The position numbers and the translations under genes are program-made. Source: Gaiellasilicea sp033857955 (GTDB lineage: Bacteria; Actinomycetota; Thermoleophilia; Gaiellales; Gaiellaceae). Taken from it: 64,000 nt of DNA. Position 1 is the first letter of the stretch; each line of letters opens with the position of its first letter. Location of the stretch: assembly GCA_033857955.1 (NCBI GenBank), contig JAWVCW010000006.1:186001-250000 (forward strand). The letters run 5' to 3'. Below the pieces are notes generated by a model, which did no database searches, had not been told where the DNA came from, and worked only from the letters and a program-made list of their open reading frames with translations. Of this stretch, positions 60,749 through 64,000 are shown piece after piece.

Positions 60749-61062
60749 TGGCCTCCGCGGGGCCATACGTCTCGTACGCCACCATGACCGAGGCACTCGT
60801 CCCCGCAGCGGCGTGGCCGGATGTGTACGCCTCGCTGCAGGCGCTCAAGGGTCATGTCCAGGAGTACCCGGGTTGCCAGCACCTGGAGGTGTTCGTGCGC
60901 GCGGAAGCGGAAGGCGCCGTGCTCATCCAGGGCTACACGATCTGGGACACGGCCGTCCAGCTTGAGGCGTTTCTCGCGCGCGGGTACACGTTCGAGCGCA
61001 TGCTCGCGGACGTCGTCGGCCTCGATCCGGAGCGGTCGCTCGCGATGGAGAAGGTCTTCTGA
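60748..61062 (+). CDS. ABM-fold (dimeric alpha/beta barrel) protein
   Basis: A 104-residue protein with the ferredoxin-like pattern of antibiotic-biosynthesis-monooxygenase/NIPSNAP-like proteins: ALKGHVQEYPGCQHLEVFVR, then VLIQGYTIWDTAVQLEAFLA and FERMLADVVG. Members are small oxygenases, haem-degrading enzymes or of unknown function. Its stop overlaps the next start as TGATG. A link with haem or quinone is only suggested by context. Confidence 0.65.
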   Translation: MASAGPYVSYATMTEALVPAAAWPDVYASLQALKGHVQEYPGCQHLEVFVRAEAEGAVLIQGYTIWDTAVQLEAFLARGYTFERMLADVVGLDPERSLAMEKVF

Positions 61063-61235
61063 TGGCACGTCTGCGACGGCCGGCGCGTCCGCTCTTCGGC
61101 TACCGCGACGTCGGTGAGGACGTGCGGCACTCGCAGCGCGCGCAGAGGCTCACGTGGGTGATCCTGGCATTCCTCATCGTCATCTACCTCGCGTGGACGC
61201 TGACGGTCTACTTCCTCGAGCCCGGCCTCCGGTAA
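61062..61235 (+). CDS. Very small membrane protein in cbb3 operon (57 aa)
   Basis: A 57-residue frame from ATG 61062 to TAA 61235, below common length limits. It has a basic N-terminal half (ARLRRPARPLFGYRDVG) and one membrane helix (LTWVILAFLIVIYLAWTLTV). It starts inside the previous stop (TGATG) and ends nine bases before the next gene, so it is a coupled member of the operon. Likely a structural peptide like CcoQ. Confidence 0.75.
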   Translation: MARLRRPARPLFGYRDVGEDVRHSQRAQRLTWVILAFLIVIYLAWTLTVYFLEPGLR

Positions 61236-61244
61236 GCCGGGCCG

Positions 61245-64000
61245 GTGTACCTCAAGCACCTCTCGTCGCTCCAGTTTCTGACGTACGTCGCCTTCTTCGC
61301 GGTCGTGATCGGCGCGATCTTCCGCTTCCTGCCGGGCAAGACGCCACCCTTCCGCGCCCAGCCGTACCCTGACGACGAGCTGTACGCGCACGACCGGCGG
61401 CTGGCGAAGTACTTCGTCGGGGCCGGCTTCTTCCTCGTACTCGGGTCGTTGCACATGGTCGCGAAGAACCTGCCGTGGGCCTCCGAGTGGCTCGCTCGGG
61501 CCGGCTACGCCGGCCATCTCGTCGGCGACCTCTCCAACACCCACGTGATGATCGTCGGCGGCGGCACGCTGCTCGCGACGGGGCTCTGCTGGTACTGCCT
61601 GCCGCGGATGGTCGGGCGGCCGCTCGCCAGCGAGGGACTCGCGCAGTGCGCGTTCTGGTTCACCGCTGCCGGCCTGCTCGTCTTCTATGTCGCGCTTGTC
61701 GGCAACGGGATCGCGATCGGCCGTCTGGTCGAGCAAGGTCAGGACTACCGGCTCGCGAAGGCGTCGATGGGCGACTGGTACAAGGTGCCGATCGGGATGG
61801 GCGCCGGGATCATGGGCCTCGGGTACTGGTGCTTCGCCGCCAACGTCGCTCTCACGATCTTCCAGGGCCGCCTCGTACGCATCCCGCGGCCGCATGCTCA
61901 CCTCGCGAAGTTCATGGCGACTGGTGCGGCGGGCCTGACCGTCGGCACGGTGCAGGGTGTCGTGCAGGTACAGCCTGCGAACGCGGACTGGCTCTACCGC
62001 GCCGGGCACGCGGGCGAGTGGATCGATCCGATCAGCCACGCGCACGTCAACCTCGTCTCCGGCCTTGCGATGCTCGTTGCGGGCGCTCTCTTCCAGGTCG
62101 CGCCCTCGTTCGGAGGCACCGCGCCCCGCCGACGCGCTGCGACCGACTGCTACTTCCTGCTGCTCGGCGGGTCCGTGGCCTTCTACGGCACGTGCCTCTA
62201 TCTGGGATTCCACGAGGGCGGTCTCGTCGTGCACGGGGGTCTGACACCGGAGCAGGCCGAGCGGGCGACGCCCCTGCACCCGTTCCTGATCATGGGCAGC
62301 GGGATCGCGATGCTGGCCGGCTTCTGGCTCCTGCTGGCGACGGTGGTGCGCGCCTACCGTGGCGCGCGACTGCCGGTGCGGTCGTTCGTCTTCGCCGGTT
62401 GTGCGGCGCTCGCGGTCGGCACGCTACAGGGTCCGGTGCAGGCGTTTCCCGCGGTGGGCGAGTTGCTCGACGAGGGCGCGGAGGCGGGCGACGTGATCGT
62501 CAACCTGCACGCCCAGCTGAACATGCTGGGCGGCCTTATGGTGCTCCTGCTCGGCCTCGCGCTCGGGCTGCTCGGAACAGAAGGGCGGCCGCGCGCAACG
62601 CGGCTCGCGCTCCGCGGGGTGATCGGCGGCATTGCGGTGTACTACGCGGGCGGGCTCTTGTTCTCGGCGATCGAGGCGCACGAGGTCGCCGGTGGGCGGA
62701 CGTACGGCGCGGTCGTCGCCTCGCTCGAGCCGTGGCCGGCGCTCGTGCTCGTGCCCGCCGCGCTGGCGGTTCTCGTGGGCTTCGGAGCGTATGCACGCTC
62801 CGCCTGGACGCTGACGTCGGCGGATCGCGCGGCGGGGCGCCGGGCGCTCGCAGCCGCGCCGGGTGCTTTCTCCGGACGCATCCCGAACCGCGTTCGCCTC
62901 CGCTCGCCTGCGTCGGTGGCCGGCTGCGAGGTGCCGATGGCACTGCTCGGCTTCCCCGGCCTCGGCTGGCTCTTCGCCGGCTTCCCGCTTGCCGGGGCGG
63001 TGCTGTTGATGCTGGGTCCCGCGCTGGCGTGGGCCGTCGTCCCGGCGGCGTTCACGCCCTTCGGCAGCGGGCCGCTCCGGGGGGTGGGCTGGCAGGCCGA
63101 GCTCGTCTGGCTGCCGGCCTCGACGCTCCTCTCGACGGGCGCGCTCTATTACTCCCACCGGCGCCGGCGGGCGCGGCTCATGCCTCCGCGGCCGCGACGC
63201 CGGACCGGGGGTGGTGGCTACCGGACACGCGTCGGGCTCGCCGGCGGCCTGATCGCGCTCGTGCTCGTTTCGCTTCCGTTTGTGGCGGCGGTGGCCGGAA
63301 GCGCGCCGGGCTCGGTGCGCTACTCCTACGAGCCCGGGCCGTCGCGCCAGGTGACGGGGCAGTTTCTCGTCACGCCCGCGGGAACGGTGAAGCTCTTCGC
63401 GTGGCGCGATCCGCAGGGCGCCTACCCCGCCGATGCGCTTCGGGTCCACGCGTCAGACGTCGACTCGTTCGTGGCGCGCGCTGCGGCGGTGGACGATCCG
63501 AATGCCTATCAGCTCTTCGATCTCGGGCGCGGTCGCGGCGTGCCGCTCGTCGCGCGGTCCTCGACCCCGACGAGGGTCACGCTCGCGCCCCCGGTCGCGC
63601 TGCGGCCCGCGCGCTACGCGTTCCTGGCAACGCACGAGGGCATGTTCGGCGGACGCGACTACGCCTACCTGACCGTCGTTCCGCCGGCGGCGGCGGTGAC
63701 GCCGATCAACGCCGCAGGCCACGGTCGCGCCCCGGCGGTCGTGCACACGCTGCTCCCCGTGGCGGCGACGATCGCCGCGCTCGCGTTCGCTCTGCTCCTC
63801 GCAGCGTCGTTCAGGCGGCGCCCCGCGGGACAGAAGGCGCTGTGGGGCCTCGGCTTCCTGCTCTTCGCCGTGGCCACCGCCGCCGAGGCCGTTGCCCAGA
63901 GAAGCGGCTGGAGTCCCACGCTCTTCCGGGCGTACTACCTCTCCGGCGGCGTTCTCACGGTCGCGTATCTCGGTGCGGGGTCCGCGTGGCTACTCCTACG
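61245..64000 (+). CDS. Oxidase subunit I-like giant membrane protein, 3' partial
   Basis: From GTG 61245 the frame stays open to the end of the window, at least 918 residues. The first 480 residues are helical and related to haem-copper oxidase/NO-reductase subunit I, with SHAHVNLVSG at 264-273 and LHAQLNMLGG at 421-430. VGTVQGVVQVQP (233-244) and VGTLQGPVQAFP (391-402) show an internal repeat. More helices follow to about 680, then a soluble domain (about 690-815), then further helices to the end. It is far longer than CcoN and lacks its full histidine set. Function unknown. Confidence 0.85.
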   Translation, partial: MYLKHLSSLQFLTYVAFFAVVIGAIFRFLPGKTPPFRAQPYPDDELYAHDRRLAKYFVGAGFFLVLGSLHMVAKNLPWASEWLARAGYAGHLVGDLSNTHVMIVGGGTLLATGLCWYCLPRMVGRPLASEGLAQCAFWFTAAGLLVFYVALVGNGIAIGRLVEQGQDYRLAKASMGDWYKVPIGMGAGIMGLGYWCFAANVALTIFQGRLVRIPRPHAHLAKFMATGAAGLTVGTVQGVVQVQPANADWLYRAGHAGEWIDPISHAHVNLVSGLAMLVAGALFQVAPSFGGTAPRRRAATDCYFLLLGGSVAFYGTCLYLGFHEGGLVVHGGLTPEQAERATPLHPFLIMGSGIAMLAGFWLLLATVVRAYRGARLPVRSFVFAGCAALAVGTLQGPVQAFPAVGELLDEGAEAGDVIVNLHAQLNMLGGLMVLLLGLALGLLGTEGRPRATRLALRGVIGGIAVYYAGGLLFSAIEAHEVAGGRTYGAVVASLEPWPALVLVPAALAVLVGFGAYARSAWTLTSADRAAGRRALAAAPGAFSGRIPNRVRLRSPASVAGCEVPMALLGFPGLGWLFAGFPLAGAVLLMLGPALAWAVVPAAFTPFGSGPLRGVGWQAELVWLPASTLLSTGALYYSHRRRRARLMPPRPRRRTGGGGYRTRVGLAGGLIALVLVSLPFVAAVAGSAPGSVRYSYEPGPSRQVTGQFLVTPAGTVKLFAWRDPQGAYPADALRVHASDVDSFVARAAAVDDPNAYQLFDLGRGRGVPLVARSSTPTRVTLAPPVALRPARYAFLATHEGMFGGRDYAYLTVVPPAAAVTPINAAGHGRAPAVVHTLLPVAATIAALAFALLLAASFRRRPAGQKALWGLGFLLFAVATAAEAVAQRSGWSPTLFRAYYLSGGVLTVAYLGAGSAWLLL

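Overview
The window is high-GC, densely packed bacterial chromosome with short gene overlaps (GTGA, ATGA, TGATG) and no phage, insertion sequence or CRISPR array. The content points to an actinobacterium, plausibly a deep branch such as Thermoleophilia/Gaiellales. The evidence is a LexA box of the CGAAC-N4-GTTCG type, an F420-type (DDN) oxidoreductase, Ku, a fused MoaD-MoaE, and an rpsF-ssb-rpsR-rplI-dnaB cluster. The lineage is an inference; no 16S gene is present.

Layout. 0-6.4 kb: two EamA transporters, a GNAT acetyltransferase, a secreted hydrolase, an M24 peptidase, a glyoxalase, a cupin, a DDN oxidoreductase and a PRPP-synthetase homologue that has lost its PRPP-binding signature. 6.4-10.1 kb: a copper-handling operon (CopC-CopD fusion, YcnI-like protein, an unknown secreted protein). 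10.1-14.4 kb: an alcohol dehydrogenase, a frameshifted DUF1697 gene, a methyltransferase, a MOSC protein and Ku. 14.4-18.8 kb: purine operon purD-purB-purC-purS-purQ. 18.8-31.4 kb: an AEC permease, an HD-GYP protein, purA, dnaB, the rpsF-ssb-rpsR-rplI cluster (L9 with a long acidic tail), an amidase and an aldo/keto reductase.

32.3-39 kb is the most interesting part, a selenocysteine island. It holds a tRNA-Sec gene (selC, UCA anticodon), an AhpD-like gene read through an in-frame UGA that turns the redox motif CxxC into CxxU, a cupin and a nitrilase in the same operon, and then selB and selA. selD is not in the window. The tRNA-Sec gene and the selenoprotein are easy to miss: standard translation splits the selenoprotein in two.

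39-57 kb: a VanW-domain protein, a LOG-family protein, a site-2 protease, a MoaX-type fusion, a GntR regulator, an acyl-CoA mutase large subunit (with a relic of its 3' end 1.7 kb away), a DUF839 protein, an ABC-2 exporter, a glycosyltransferase, a CheY-like receiver, secG, tRNA-Leu(GAG), a proline-racemase homologue, a threonine-dehydratase homologue, lexA, a zinc-ribbon protein and RNase P RNA. A sensor kinase and response regulator pair follows, divergent from the next operon.

57.1-64 kb: a cbb3-like terminal oxidase operon. It encodes CcoN, a CcoO-like cytochrome with a second haem domain, three small proteins, an ABM-fold protein, and a very large membrane protein. The large protein is related to oxidase subunit I, carries an internal duplication, and runs off the end of the window.
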